Positions 23,701 through 35,277 of a stretch of 64,000 nt of DNA are shown here, piece by piece. Source of the DNA: Rhizophlyctis rosea (Eukaryota; Chytridiomycota; Chytridiomycetes; Rhizophlyctidales; Rhizophlyctidaceae); the NCBI GenBank assembly GCA_027596075.1, contig JADGJC010000015.1:69158-133157 (forward strand), written 5' to 3'. Within the stretch, counting starts at the first letter, position 1. Every line of letters starts with the position of its first letter. A program made the position numbers and the translations under genes. The notes below the pieces were generated by a model. That model was not told the DNA's origin. It did no database searches and was given only the letters and a program-made list of their open reading frames with translations.

Positions 23701-24053
23701 CCCTTTTTCTGCGTAAAGAACTCTTGCTTCCTTTGCTTTTTCTCGTCCCGCTTCCGCTTTCTGTCGTCCTTTCGCGACAGTTGCTTCTTACTAAACCCGC
23801 GGAAGGCGAACCGCTCAATTGAGTCATCGTCTGTCGGGGACAGGGATGGCTGCTTGTCAATACTATTCAAGATACATAAACGTCAAGCGTGAGAACGCAT
23901 ACCATTCCGGTTTGTCTCCAAAGTCTGGGCGAGGGCGGCTGGCAAAGTGGTTGTGTCATTTGCGGCCCGACGTCGACCGCCGTTTCGCATTTGACCGCGA
24001 TGACCAGAGTTGTCGTTTCTCCTGCCGCCTCGTTGAGGCCGTTGTGGAGCCAT
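20746..24053 (-). CDS. SGD1: Nucleolar MIF4G/MA3 protein, Sgd1/NOM1 homologue, 7 exons, 958 aa
   Basis: Family members act in 18S rRNA/40S maturation in the nucleolus. Exons: 24053-23903, 23830-23661, 23589-23199, 23122-22514, 22449-21446, 21378-21145 and 21063-20746, all in phase. The N-terminus is basic (APQRPQRGGRR, KKQLSRKDDRKRKRDEKK), typical of nucleolar localisation. Residues of about 270-370 are highly acidic Asp/Glu tracts. Then comes the signature KYIPPHLRA followed by YLRLKRQLQGQLNRLSDANM, which opens the MIF4G domain (about 395-600, with ILTDLITTIIADHANLLDSF). The MA3 domain follows at about 730-850 (MNTDVRRSVFVVLMSSEDC, then NPYYALVAEKLCQHAHGFK). Length is close to yeast Sgd1 and human NOM1. 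It lies just upstream of the TraB-family gene on the same strand, separated by 350 nt. Confidence 0.9.
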
Positions 24054-24407
24054 TGTAGCAAAACCTGTGTGTAGCGAACTGGTAGTCAACAGGATGCAAT
24101 CAATGCTGGTGGGTGCAAGATACTGCAAACACAACTGCGACTCCAGCCGCGAATCCAAAAATAAATACAGTGGCTTCGACGATGGGCGTAGATGGCGGCG
24201 CCATACTGTGCCACCCGCAGCACACCCGTGGGCCATGCGCGCTTTTGCTGCTTCCACAGCCTGCTTTCAACGTTTGATTTTCCTTACTTTTCAGGCATAA
24301 CTTCGCACGCAGCATTGGTAAACAAGTCAAACATATCACCGCTTCTTATATAGAGGAGGGTTTTCACTTGTGGAGATTACTTTCAAAAATTGGATTGACT
24401 TTTGTAT
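24054..24407. other. Intergenic, promoter region of the SGD1 homologue
   Basis: About 350 nt between the TraB-family stop and the SGD1 start. No gene is seen. Confidence 0.5.
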
Positions 24408-25857
24408 TCAGCGCTTCTTAGCAAGCCTGCTCCACTGGCGTGGATTCATGTACGTGAAGCGGGTCTTTCTTCCGGCAATCGCAGGACTAAGCGGCTCATT
24501 CCTATGAGCGCGGTTCCACATCTCCGTCATCCCTTTGACATGCGCTGCACCAACCACCGCAACAATGGGACCCCTCATGCCCTGCTCATCAAGGTCTGCG
24601 CAGATGTCAGCAAGGTTCCCAGCGCAACATCACGGAAAAAGGTCCGCAACTTCATGCCCAATGGTCCGTACAGCAGCTTCTATATTGTCAGCAGACGAGC
24701 GTCCTTCTTCGAGTCCATCCTGAAGCCACGAGACTGCAACCACTTTGACCAAGGGCGGATGACCATCTCCAACATCGCGTCGTTGGTTTCTGCATTCAAT
24801 CTGTCCAGAACTGTTCTCCGTTCTGATGCCGACTTCCGGTCAATGGCCAGCAGCATTTGCGCAGCCGTCCTGTGTGTATCCTCCAAAACATTACACCGGA
24901 GAACGGAATCATCACTGGTCATCGAAGTGGCTGTTGTTATTTGTTATTCCAGACCGTAACAGCTTTCGAAAGCAAACCAGACATTTCACACGTACCGTAA
25001 GCTATAGGCAAAAGTTCCAGGTCCTCTTCTGGCTCATTGCGGTCTGGGCGACTTGTAGGGGTGATGGACGGGGAAGTCTTCGCTTTCGTGTCCACTTGAA
25101 AAAAGTCTATGCGCGAAAGACCAACTAAATGGTAGAACTCTACAGGACATGTCAGCACCTACCAAGTTGGCCTATTCATATGAGAGTCCGTACGAAAAAT
25201 TGCAATAACCGGTGATCCATATGTACGATAGAGCTCCTGCTGAACCGGCAAGGTGGGAACGCGCATTCCGGTCTTAGTTTCAACATAATGGGCTCGTCGT
25301 GGCGGAGTGTCAATGTTGGCAAGTAGGGCTCCAATCTTTCTCCCCTCCTCCATGGCGACCGCCATTTCAGTCCCGTCAGATCGTTTGAAGGCATTTGAGG
25401 TCAATGAGGCATTCCACGCAACTCCCTGCGCGCGGCCTGAGTCGAGTTCAACGCAGACGACCCTATGATGGCAAAAGGCAGACATTCAGCAATGAATGGT
25501 ATGTCAGAAGGCATGCCACACATACATCGGCCTTTTTTGACGGATAACATTTCGCACGCGTTCATCGGATGAAGGTGACGCATGGCTCACAGCTACTAGG
25601 TGGATATGGATGCCGGTGGGACCGTGTACGAGTGGTTTGCGTAAAGCAAAGTTGGTTCTTTCAGTGTCAACTCGGCGTCGTTTGTCTATTTCAAGAAGTC
25701 TCAGAGATATCGTTCCATATTAGCAAGCAGTACTCATAGTATGTATTCTCAACGCACAAAACATACCTTCGTCCATACGGGGCACCAGTCGATTAATAAC
25801 TGGAAGCCTTCGCAAGGCGCTCCTTCGAGTGCGCTCCAATAGGGCTCTGAAGACCAT
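24408..25857 (-). CDS. TraB/PrgY-family protein with mitochondrial-like presequence, 7 exons, 357 aa
   Basis: Exons fit 25857-25767, 25685-25526, 25462-25194, 25139-24996, 24930-24764, 24719-24651 and 24581-24408, with all phases compatible. The first 30 residues (MVFRALLERTRRSALRRLPV) have Arg and hydrophobic residues and no acid until Glu8, which suits a mitochondrial presequence. The TraB core follows: IHIHLVAVSHASPSSDERVR, then VIRQKRPMVVCVELDSGRAQ, GTEMAVAMEEGRKIGALLAN, and near the C-terminus PIVAVVGAAHVKGMTEMW. The AxHxS, VELD-x-x-R and VVGxxH motifs are the TraB hallmarks. Bacterial TraB/PrgY shuts down a peptide pheromone. Eukaryotic TRABD-type proteins sit on mitochondria with unclear chemistry. 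The 3' half uses two weak splice choices (45-nt and 69-nt introns); without them the frame breaks. Confidence 0.7.
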
Positions 25858-26921
25858 CGCGTAGCTATTGGTAAGGTGACAGAATACCAAAACACGTGCA
25901 GTACTTGCTGAAGTTTGATGTTTGCGGGTCACTCCTGGGGAGTTTGATGTTGCTTCATAAGCTGGGAAGGAACTGAAACGGAAAGAGATACGGAGGTGAG
26001 GAGGTTTCGGAGGGACAACAGCCGGACACCTGGGGGTGCCAAGTGGCTCACATCAACATCGTCAGATACAGCGTGATTGTAAGCGGTGCGACATCAAGGA
26101 AAGTATGAACGAAACAGAAGCTTGGGCGCGTCAGTTTGGGGTTGGGGATCTGTCCAAAGCTTGAGAGGACGCTTTATCAAAGGGTGTGACTCCTCACAGA
26201 ACCTGATTGCAGGATTGGTAGGACGACATCCCTTCAATACGCAACTATACGCAGCTGTGTAACCTGTCAAATAACGCGTGTCAGAATCCTTCGCAATCAG
26301 CCACATGGAAGGAATTTCAACCTCGATATACATGCAGGAAAATTGTGAAAGATGCTGCAACAATATTATCGCTTCGTGTTCACAGTACCACTGTTTGAGT
26401 TTCATGTGACGCTTGCTTTCGGGAACGAAGCAGGCAGTGCATTTACCAAGGGTGTGATGGCGGCAGGCAGACTGTCGCCGCTAGGCCTCTGACTCTATTC
26501 TGCTTTTATCACCCATGCACCGTCAAACGCTGCATATTTTGCTAGTTGAAGCTGAATGGATAATGGGACACCCATGTTTGAAACCAATCCTTGCGGTAAC
26601 ATTGAATTCGCAAGAATCTCACACAGTGATGCCATGATTGGTTCCAATTGTAGTTACTTTAGTTTCGCTCTATGGCAACGTATGGCTTTTGGAGAGGCCA
26701 CATATGAAGTTGTTGATATTGATCATCAATGCGCAGCTCGCCATCGTCGCAATCAGAGGTCGTTCATGAAAGCTAGTCAACAAGGCACGTCAGACTCCGC
26801 AACCGCACAATTCAAACGCACTGAAACGCGACGCAATTCAGAGCTATAGTCATATATTCAAACTGCCAGACATATAAGCAAGGTATATACACGTTTGATC
26901 CCCATAACCTGATGCCTTGCA
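25858..26921. other. Intergenic, about 1 kb
   Basis: No gene is supported. Short frames (26094-26405 minus, 26556-26849 plus) have no recognisable motif. They could be exons of an unrecognised gene, but I cannot link them. Confidence 0.35.
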
Positions 26922-27907
26922 TCACAAAAACTTCTCCTTATTCCTCTCCACAAACTCCCTAAACCTCGTCGCATCCCTCCCAGTATACTTCTTCACATTC
27001 TCCGAATCCTTCACATCCTCCAGCTTACCCTTCCAAGTCCTCTGATACTTGAAAATACTATCCAACACCCCAGCCGGAACATACGGGTGCCTCTTCCTAT
27101 GCTCCTCCTCCGTCAATTCCTCAACCTTCACTTCCCTCCCAATGACTTCTCCCATGACTTTAGCAGAGTCGTACACTGTGAATGATTCTGGGCCGACAAG
27201 GTAGATGGCGGTGTGGTTTTCTGCGGGCGGGGACACTAACACAGCAGCGGAGACGTTACCAATGTCTGTTGTGTCAATGTGGGCTGCGGGTGCGTCGGGG
27301 TGGGCGGTGGCGATGGTAGAGTTTTGTTTGATTTGGTCCGCCCATTGGTAGGTATTTGTGGTGAAGCTTCCTGGGCGGACGAACGTTGAGGAGATTGGGA
27401 GGGATTCGAGTGTGATTTCCACTGATGCATGGGCGTAGGAGATGGTGTCGGTTGGGGTGATCGATTTGTTGTCGGGGTTGACGCTGCATGAAGTATAAGA
27501 CGTGTGAATGTGCGAATGCCAACCGTATTTGGAAGTGGAATAATGTCGATCAGATTCATCAAGTTCACCTACCTGAAGGAAGACAGAAGCACAATATGCT
27601 GAACACCTCCCCGGATCAGAGCCTCAAAGGAAGCCTTCATCGCATCTTTGGTGCCCCACGCCACATAAACAAAAGCAGCCGTTGCTCCAGCGCCCTTCGC
27701 AGCCTTCTCAAGAGAGGCTGGATCCGTCAAGTCCGCCTTGACACGGGGAAACTTGTCCGCCGGGAGATCGGGAGTGGGCTTGTTGATGTCACGAAGGGCT
27801 AGTGTGATTTTGGGAGGGTTTGGAAGGCTGGCAGCATAGATGGCTGCAGCATGCCCGACGTTGCCGGTTGCACCGAAGATGAGGACTGATTTGTGTTGGG
27901 TGGTCAT
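26922..27907 (-). CDS. NmrA-like NAD(P)-binding protein (atypical SDR), 2 exons, 298 aa
   Basis: Exon 1 is 27907-27573 and exon 2 is 27483-26922, joined in phase as SSF-S-VNPDNKS. The N-terminus SVLIFGATGNVGHAAAIYAA contains the GxxGxxG dinucleotide-binding motif of an atypical short-chain dehydrogenase Rossmann fold. ALRD at the end of beta 2 suits NADP(H). A later block, ITLESLPISSTFVRPGSF, matches the NmrA/YwnB pattern (I-x-R-P-G-x-F). No YxxxK catalytic pair stands out, as usual for NmrA-like sensors. It is about the normal length for the family. It could be a redox sensor or a reductase; the sequence does not decide. No targeting signal is seen. Confidence 0.85.
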
Positions 27908-29260
27908 GTTGTTATTCTTGAGACGTTCAAAAAGAGCAAGTGGAAGGTAAAGGATATGACTTTGTGCAGGTTGTTATTGGACTTCCTTTTATTCTCGAAC
28001 ATTGCCTGCGTGGTGTTAGTTATATACTTTCCCCACTATGCATCGTCGCTAATAGCAGCTTCCAGCTTCGGAACCTCGGAGCCATGGAATCAGTGTTTCA
28101 TTATAAATCGCATGCGGATGTGACGTTTTTCCGGGCTGGGGAGACGCAAGACGCGACGTGTTTCAAGCGCGTTGGACCAGGCCAGGGTTGTGATTAGTGA
28201 CTTACATAATCGGAAAGGATCAGTGGCCAAGGCAGAACTCCGTGGTTTTTTTCTGTATTGCGTGAGCCGGTAGTCTAGACATTGTAAGGAAGGACGGAAT
28301 CCTACTTGCCATTACGGCACGGTCCTTTAATTCAAAAAGTCTGTTACGAGCGTTGACGTCCACAAGAATCAAGACATTTGCCCAGCCTGGACCTCCGATC
28401 TTGAGTTCCAAATCTCATTGGGCATGGAGATAACCTTGGCACATGTGATTTTTGCGTCGACTCTACACATCGGAGCGGGTTTGTTTTGGATTCCGTTGTT
28501 TTGCTAAATTTCCTGGCATCCCGCATCTTCAATATGTCGGCATGACTACCACTTTCCCATATGTCCGCCAGCACTTACCACGATGCACTCGCCATCTTGT
28601 TGATAGACCGAACTCCATCGTCTGACAGCCATCCCTCGTCACAACACGACCATCCGATGCCTGAAAGCCAGTTCCATTGCTGCCTGCTACTGTAGCCACC
28701 TCATTACCCAGGTGGACCCTGAGTTTCTGATGATGGTGAGGAGTAAGCACCAGCGTAAGCAAGGCAAAAGATCCACAACAGCCCTGGGTGCCACCGAACG
28801 GTTCTCGCCCTTTGCCCAGGGCCACGCGAGATGGTGATGGTGATACGCATTTTCCCAATATGGTGAGAGTGGATAGAATTTTGGCGTCCACCCACAATGC
28901 ACGCGACGCCCTTTGTTGTCCGCCGTCTCACGAGGGAGACTTTCTGGTCAGCAGTTTTTGTTGAGTTTTTGCTTGGAAGGTTTTGCTGCCAAACTCATGT
29001 AAAAACCATCTGTCTCTGGTTTGAACGTCGGCAATTGCAGCAACCGGTTTCTATTTACATGCGTGACGAGATAGATTCCTTGCAGTTGTAAACAACAGAC
29101 AAGTGTGAAAACCAGCCACAAGGTACGTCATAACCATAGTTGGCCGTTTATTTACAAACAACCTGTGCCCCCAAACTCTAAACGCTTAAAACCCCCCAAC
29201 AGCTATCTAACTGTCCCACCAATCTCCCCAATTCCCAAACCCACCTAACCCTTCGCCAAA
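27908..29260. other. Intergenic, about 1.35 kb
   Basis: Open frames exist on the minus strand (28529-28897, 28687-28931) but overlap each other in different frames and show no domain. I see no repeat or RNA gene. Confidence 0.35.
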
Positions 29261-30013
29261 ATGGGCCTAATGGAAAAATGGCACCGCCAAGTCGAACTCC
29301 GCAAAGTCGCAAAATACTCCGGCCGTCGCCGCTCCTCATCCTCCTCCCGTCTCCCCAACATTCCCTCCGTCAAAGACATCAAAGTCACACACTCCTACGA
29401 CTGGGACTCCCCCCAAACCCGCAAAGCCCACGAGATGGAGTACGCGTGGCACCAGAACGAGATTGAGCATAACATGAGCGCAACAATCAAGCGCGCACAG
29501 AGTAGTGGGGGGTTTGCGAGTGTGGTCACGATGAAGAGGGTTGGGAGAGCTGGTAGTGCGAGGGACGGTGATGTGGGTGGTATGGCGAGTAGTTTGCCGG
29601 TTGGGGGACATAACGAGGGGGTGCTTATTACGTTGGCGGATGAGGATGAGGAACTTCATCGGGGGAGACAACGGGGTTCTCGTCAACTTTACGCTGATCC
29701 TGAAACCTATCACCACGCCGAAGCCGCACCTGCCCGTCCAGCAATCTACCGCTACAACACCGAAAACGCAGACGTCTCGGCCACACGGGGCTACGTCTCC
29801 ATGGACGCAGCAATGCCTTACACTCAACGCCCACGAGCAAAGTCTCTTGTTAACATGGAGAGAATCTCGGCAGCGGCGGGAAACGCGGCGGAGAAGGCGA
29901 GGACACTGACGAGAGGCAAGTCGCTTTGGAATAAGAGGAAGAAGAGCGTGAGTGATGAGGGGAAGGTTAGAAGTAGTGAGGAGTACAATTCTATGGATAT
30001 GAGATCAGGGTGA
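29261..30013 (+). CDS. Hypothetical basic Ser/Arg-rich protein, 250 aa, single exon
   Basis: Not recognised. One uninterrupted frame starts MGLMEKWHRQVELRKVAKYS, then has RRRSSSSSRLPNIPSVKDIK and a short block, SYDWDSPQTRKAHEMEYAWH. The rest is polar, rich in Ser, Arg and Ala, and probably disordered. It ends KSVSDEGKVRSSEEYNSMDM. The ATG context (CCAAAATGG) is good, and CT-rich leader sequence precedes it. There is no TM or signal peptide. RRRSS and KRAQS could be basophilic kinase sites, which is inference. It is one of the few single-exon genes here. Confidence 0.55.
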   Translation: MGLMEKWHRQVELRKVAKYSGRRRSSSSSRLPNIPSVKDIKVTHSYDWDSPQTRKAHEMEYAWHQNEIEHNMSATIKRAQSSGGFASVVTMKRVGRAGSARDGDVGGMASSLPVGGHNEGVLITLADEDEELHRGRQRGSRQLYADPETYHHAEAAPARPAIYRYNTENADVSATRGYVSMDAAMPYTQRPRAKSLVNMERISAAAGNAAEKARTLTRGKSLWNKRKKSVSDEGKVRSSEEYNSMDMRSG

Positions 30014-30549
30014 GTTGGTGGGACAAGGATGAGTAAATAGATATGTCATTCAATACTAAAGAGCCTGTCTGCAGAAACCGAGTGTATTAGGGTTTAGCAA
30101 GCTACGCTCCTCACCACACAAGAAACCATGAACCCCCCACATCATAGACAAGTCTGTCCGCCTCATAGATTTAATACCCCAGAAAAATCTCCTACATAGG
30201 TGGGCCATCATTAGAATTTAGATTAGAGTTGCAAGTTTCTTTCGCATCAGTTTGTTCAACAAGCCAACACGTTTTCCAAGGAGAAGATTTGCGTGGGTTT
30301 GGAGATGTGGTTTTGACCGCCTGTTGGTGGTAATGGGAATACCACGACAATGATGGTCTCCTCCTTTTCACCCATGAGCAGATGTTTTTGGTCCGAACTG
30401 CCACTGTAAAATGAACAAGCAGTCCTGCCACCCATGCACCGAAAGCCTACATCACAGCACCACACAAGTCTCCCATCTCATCATAAACAAAAGGTAAACA
30501 AACTAATATTACAAAAAGCAGAAATCTCCTCGGCCCATCCCTCCCCTCA
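30014..30549. other. Intergenic (convergent 3' flanks)
   Basis: No gene is seen between the single-exon gene and prohibitin, whose 3' ends face each other. Confidence 0.45.
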
Positions 30550-31699
30550 CTATCTTCCCTGCGCACCCGCATTACCCAAGTTCAACAACATATTCGTCCC
30601 ACCGCTCTGAGACGGCAAATACGTGATATTCCGCGAGTTGGCCAAAGTGGAAGCAATCTCCTTAGCTGCCTCAATCCGTCGCAATTCCAAGTGGGCCCGC
30701 CCGCTCTTCTTGTAAGCATCAGAGAGGAGTTGGGCAGCGGTAGATTCACCTTCGGCACGGATGATGCCGGCAAGCTTTTCTTGCTCGGCCTTCTCGACGA
30801 TGAAACGAGCGCGTTCTGCTTCTTGTTGGGCTGTTGGGGGAAAGAGTGTCAATACTGATTGTTGGAAAAATCTGGGACGTCAAAATATGTACCAATGACT
30901 TTTTGTTCGACGGCATCAGTGAATTCTTTTCCGAATGTTAGGTGGGTCTGCAATCATTTCTTAGTTGCATTTTGGATACCTTTCCAATTTCATGTGGAGA
31001 ACTCACAATGGATACGTCATCGAGCACAATTCCGAACTCATTTGCCCGCGTCAACAGATCCTCCCTAATACGTTTGGATACCTAGTGTGGGAAATTTGAA
31101 GTAAGCACCTCCTAACAATCAAGATTTTCACGAATCGAATCCAGCATCCGCATATGCCGATCCGTACCGTCTCACGCTGCGTAATCAACTCCCCAGCATC
31201 AAACTGCGCAACAATAGCCTTCAAAACCTCATTCCCAATAGACGGCAAAACCCTGTCGTCATAGTCCAGCCCCAGGTTTTGGTAAATTCCCGGAAGCTTC
31301 GACGTGTCGGGACGGTGGAGGACACGCAGTGTTAGGGAAACCATTTGCATATCTTTGGAACCGGTTGTGGTGGAGATGTTGCGGGGCTTGTCACGGACGT
31401 CGTAGATGATGGGTTTTTGAAGCCATGGGACAAGGAAGTGCGTGCCTTCGCCAACTACGTTGGGGAGAACTCCGCGGAGACGGTCGAAGAGGACGGCGCG
31501 GTGACCGCCTTCAACTGTGCATCGGATAGGGATGCGTGGGAAAGTTGGAGAGGTGAGGGGTTTGTTTACATAAGAATTCCAAGTCGGGTGATCAGTTGCC
31601 CCGTAACATACCATTATACATGCTGTACTGTAGGCCACTGACAGCAATACCGACGGGTAAGGCCCATCGAGCCAACGTTTCAAAAGCGGCGGCGGACAT
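30550..31699 (-). CDS. PHB1: Prohibitin 1, 5 exons, 281 aa
   Basis: SPFH-family subunit of the ring-shaped prohibitin complex of the mitochondrial inner membrane, which chaperones respiratory subunits and restrains m-AAA protease. Exons: 31699-31612, 31514-31168, 31081-31007, 30947-30893 and 30830-30550. The protein starts [20 protein letters not shown], a hydrophobic N-terminal anchor. The SPFH core follows: [38 protein letters not shown], then LTLRVLHRP and [20 protein letters not shown]. The C-terminal half is the coiled coil [19 protein letters not shown] with [20 protein letters not shown]. It is nearly the length of yeast Phb1 (287). The partner PHB2 is not in the window. Confidence 0.95.
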
Positions 31700-32112
31700 T
31701 TATGCTAAGGTTGTGATGAAATTGGACAATGGTAGAACTCAGGCTGTGGAGTGAGCTTGGTGAAATTGGAGGACGAGATTCAGAGGGCCATGAGTCAAAT
31801 GGATTGAATGACTCATATCTAATCATCTGTTTGCGTTGCTTCTGGCTTCCCAAAGTCCCCTCTCTCGAGTCTCCCAAGGTTTTCTTTGCTTTCTGATGGC
31901 CATCTCCGCGGAGATTACCTCAGCTGCAAACTTCCATCGCCAACCTGCAAAGGTCGACTCGTGTAATAAGGTCACCGACATCGTCACCGGCAACCTCGTC
32001 CATAAGCAACGTTAGCGTAAACACTTGCTCGAGCCTCACACGCGTCTTCATCGTGTAAAGCAGCGAGGGTCCGGCCACCAGCCCTGAAGTTCAGTTCCAG
32101 CCTCCAGTCTCA
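31700..32112. other. Intergenic, divergent promoters
   Basis: About 410 nt between prohibitin (-) and the first Cys/His-repeat gene (+). No gene is seen. Confidence 0.45.
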
Positions 32113-32156
32113 ATGGCGAGACGGAACAAACACAAGTATCTCAACCCTGGCGGGAA

Positions 32157-33488
32157 ATGCCTTCCGCGGAACCTGTTTCCGACCTACAACAGTGCATTCT
32201 TCCTGCGAAACTTCACCTAGACGGCCAGCACTGCAACCGGACTTGGAAACACCGCTCCTTGCGCAAACATCTCGCCGACCAAAACTTCCGCGTCAGAAAG
32301 GGGCGAGCTTCGCGTGAGGAATACTTAAATCCTACAGGCAAAACTCTCCCTGTCGATTTGTATCCCTTGGGACGTCTGGATCCTGGCGACGTATACTGCC
32401 TACTTGCGGACAGACAACATTCTTCAAGTTACAAAGGGCATGACAAGATCAGCAGAGAGTATTCAAGCACGAGAGCTCTTTGCTTCCACCTTCGCGAGCA
32501 GGGCTACAAGTTGCCAAACGTCAATGCTCTTGAATCCGTCGAAGTTGACGAAGAGATGACAGATAATTATGAAGGTAGTGAGGAGCCTTCCGATGACGAT
32601 GTTGCAGACGTAACGTCCTCCATGGGTTCTACGGAAGACCTCAATGACCGTAACACGCCTTCGGCGAGTCCTACGCCTAGCTTCGAATCTTCCGTCTCAC
32701 CCGGTCATGACGGAGATGACGAGGGTGGCAACTTTGAGAGTGGTGATGAGGACCACATAGGATTAGAAGCGACACCGCTCGAACGTGCTTTTGGTTCGCA
32801 TATTTTACAACCAGCTAGGCATGCTAATGGTGGGAGTGCGATCCAGTTGGAAATGGAAGCGATCTCTGACGAGGAGGATGGCAAGGAGGTGAGGGGGGAT
32901 GAAGGGGATGCAGAACAGACCGTATTACTGCGGCTTGATGTAGTGGGGATGCCGATGACAGGTCCTTCGAGAAGGCCATCGTTCTCGGACGCATCGTCGG
33001 TCCTTAGAAATACCCAATGGGCGGTCGGAGATGAATTGGGCGCTAGCCAATTGGCGGAACAATTGTTCTGGGACAACGATGCAGACATTCAAGGTCTGTT
33101 GGGACAGCAGAAGGGGGTGGTGCAAAGGCAGCTAGTTGTAGCGGCATTGGCTGAGAAATCCGTTAGTTTGAATCGGGAGCTGGACAAAGCGGAGGAGAAG
33201 GAGAAAGGGCATGCGGAAGAGGGAAAGGAGATCTTGCAACGGCGTCTGAGACGGAAGGGGGAGTTAGTTCAAATGGAAGAGAATAAGGTGGCGATGACTG
33301 AGGAATTTAATCGTTTGGGTGGCAGGCAGGAGCAAGCGGAGGATAGGCAGAATGCGCTTTTGGAAGAGGAGATTCAGCGTTTGGAAAGGCAGGTTGCGGC
33401 GGCGGAACAAAAGTTGCGGTTGGAGCAAAGGAGGGAAGAGCTGAAGAGGAAACTTAAGACTTTGGGCGGTTCGGTCGTTGAAGATTAG
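32157..33488 (+). CDS. Cys/His-repeat coiled-coil protein, copy 1, 443 aa (5' end disturbed)
   Basis: Unrecognised family with two more copies downstream. Two N-terminal repeats share the pattern C-x6-H ... H-x(about 15)-H-L-x3-(G/N)-(F/Y). Repeat 1 is CILPAKLH...RKHLADQNF. Repeat 2 begins EEYLNPTGKTLPVDLYPLGR, then CLLADRQH...ALCFHLREQGY. A long acidic Ser-rich linker follows. The last 120 residues form a Lys/Glu/Gln-rich coiled coil (EEEIQRLERQVAAAEQKLRL). The family N-terminus is still visible at 32113-32155 (MARRNKHKYLNPGGKCLPRN) but in another frame, so a deletion of about 20-25 nt has shifted it. The Met at 32157 is the first in the main frame and may be a replacement start. Zn binding is inference. 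Confidence 0.6.
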   Translation: MPSAEPVSDLQQCILPAKLHLDGQHCNRTWKHRSLRKHLADQNFRVRKGRASREEYLNPTGKTLPVDLYPLGRLDPGDVYCLLADRQHSSSYKGHDKISREYSSTRALCFHLREQGYKLPNVNALESVEVDEEMTDNYEGSEEPSDDDVADVTSSMGSTEDLNDRNTPSASPTPSFESSVSPGHDGDDEGGNFESGDEDHIGLEATPLERAFGSHILQPARHANGGSAIQLEMEAISDEEDGKEVRGDEGDAEQTVLLRLDVVGMPMTGPSRRPSFSDASSVLRNTQWAVGDELGASQLAEQLFWDNDADIQGLLGQQKGVVQRQLVVAALAEKSVSLNRELDKAEEKEKGHAEEGKEILQRRLRRKGELVQMEENKVAMTEEFNRLGGRQEQAEDRQNALLEEEIQRLERQVAAAEQKLRLEQRREELKRKLKTLGGSVVED

Positions 33489-34064
33489 GGTGCATGATAT
33501 GCGGAAGTGTGTTTATGTGTTTTTGCAGAAGATGTTTCTTGCGAGTTCATGGGTCAGATAGGTAGCATTTCGTTTAGCAAAAAGTCACTGGCAGTTTAGT
33601 TGGCGGTATTGCAGATTAGTGTAGAATAGGAAGTTGCGGTACAACGGCGAATAAAGTAAGCTCTGTAAGCCAGCCTACCAAGCGTATGGACCCTGCCGCA
33701 GGATGATAGGACCCTAGGGTTATAACCTTGTGACCTTTCATTCTGCATCACATGTCGGGGTGGAAACAAACACAACCAGCTCCGTCCCAGCTCCGTTCTT
33801 TCCACATCTTTCCACCATACCTTCGCTCCATCTTCGCTCTAATACCTCCACGTTCCCCTGGTGGTCAACAAAACGGTGAACCATAACCCCACCGACCGTT
33901 CCTCCTGAAACACTCCTCTAGCCTGCTCGAGTCCTTGGGTCTCTCTACGCGTACCACGTGTGAGTAGTTAAGATGAGGGCCTACGCCTTTTATGTCCCCT
34001 GACTTGCCCACACATTCCCAATTACTCGTTTGTTTCAGAGCACAGCACCACTCGTCACAGAACA
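33489..34064. other. Intergenic between copies 1 and 2
   Basis: No gene is seen. The word GGACCCTAGGGT (about 33708-33719) also occurs upstream of copy 3 (about 35558-35569), a remnant of the duplicated 5' flank. Confidence 0.4.
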
Positions 34065-35277
34065 ATGGTCAGACACAACAAGTCAGAATATATCAATCCC
34101 AGCGGGCAACGCCTTCCGTCGAAACTGTTCCCAAACCAACGTCCACCACCGAACCAGCTGAAATGCCTTCTTCCGGCACATCTTCACCTCAACCCCAGTC
34201 GTCCTCACTCCAAAAATCATGGAGTGTTTCCCGAACCAGCGTTGTTGATTTATCATCTCAAAGCACAAGGGTTCCGGATCCGTCGTTGGGATGCACAAAC
34301 AGATTTAGCCGGGGCATACCTGAATCCTGACGGCAAACCTCTCCCTCCCGATCTCTACCCGCTCGAACGTCCAAAACCCGGGGAAGTGTGGTGCAAACTG
34401 ACTCTCGATCAACATGATGGAGTGCACGGCTGTCACGCCATACCGAGGAAATACAGCACCACTTCAGCATTGATAACCCACCTCCAGTCAAATGGTTACC
34501 GAATCCGTAAAGCTGAGAAAGTTTGTTCTGTGGAGGATGCCGAGGAGGGTGACGACGTATTTGGTGACAGTGATGAAGATCTCGATCTTGCCATGGCTTT
34601 GCGGGAAGCAGATAACTACTCTCCGTCGCCCACTCTGAGGCCCCGCCTAGACATCCCGTCACCGCCTGCTTACATCGATTACGACACCAACGATGCCTGG
34701 GACGGAAAGGGTTTTGAAGACATTGGGGCGACAGAGTGGGTGGAGCAAACATTCAATTCAGGAACTCTGACGCTCTCACACTCAAGTGACGGAGACTGGG
34801 CGTCGGCATACCTACGGAACGAACAAAATACTGATCAATCGTTCATGACTCGTTCGGGGAAGAGGCCGTCGTTACCAATCACGGAGACCATCCCCCTGAC
34901 AAATGCCGAACAAATCGCGTTTGAAGAATTGGACCAGGACAGGGCGATTCCTCCGTCATCGCAAAATCGTAGGCGATATCATCAGAGAGCAGGCGAAGAC
35001 GAATGAGGAGGCGCAAGACAGGATCTTTGCTAGTCAGTTGGAGGAGGGAAAGCGGCTTTGCAAGCGGGAGGATGATATGGTACAGATTGAAGAGAATAAG
35101 GTGGCGGTGCTACTGCAACGTAAGGAGAAGATTGAGAGGAAAGTCGAGAAGCTGAAGGAACAGAAGGCGATTAGGGAGCAGATTGCCAAGCTGACGCAGG
35201 AGGCGCGGGAGTTGGAGAAGGAGGGGTTGGAGATGGAGATGCAGGAGTCTTTGGTTGGGGCTGGTGAAACGGATTAG
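34065..35277 (+). pseudogene. Cys/His-repeat coiled-coil gene, copy 2, one frameshift
   Basis: This copy has the cleanest N-terminus of the family: MVRHNKSEYINPSGQRLPSK, then LKCLLPAHLHLNPSRPHSKN and LLIYHLKAQGFRIR (repeat 1), then YLNPDGKPLPPDLYPLER and CKLTLDQHDGVHGCH...ALITHLQSNGYRIRKA (repeat 2). An acidic linker follows. The frame from the ATG stops at 35006. The coiled-coil end (QAKTNEEAQDRIFASQLEEG, MVQIEENKVAVLLQRKEKIE) continues in another frame to 35277. The switch lies between about 34935 and 34975. Restoring family homology needs one net indel, so it is either a recent pseudogene or a truncated 313-residue protein without the coiled coil. Confidence 0.65.

Noticed and set aside
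28529..28931. Overlapping minus-strand frames of 70-120 codons
   Set aside because: No domain, no splice logic linking them, and conflicting frames.
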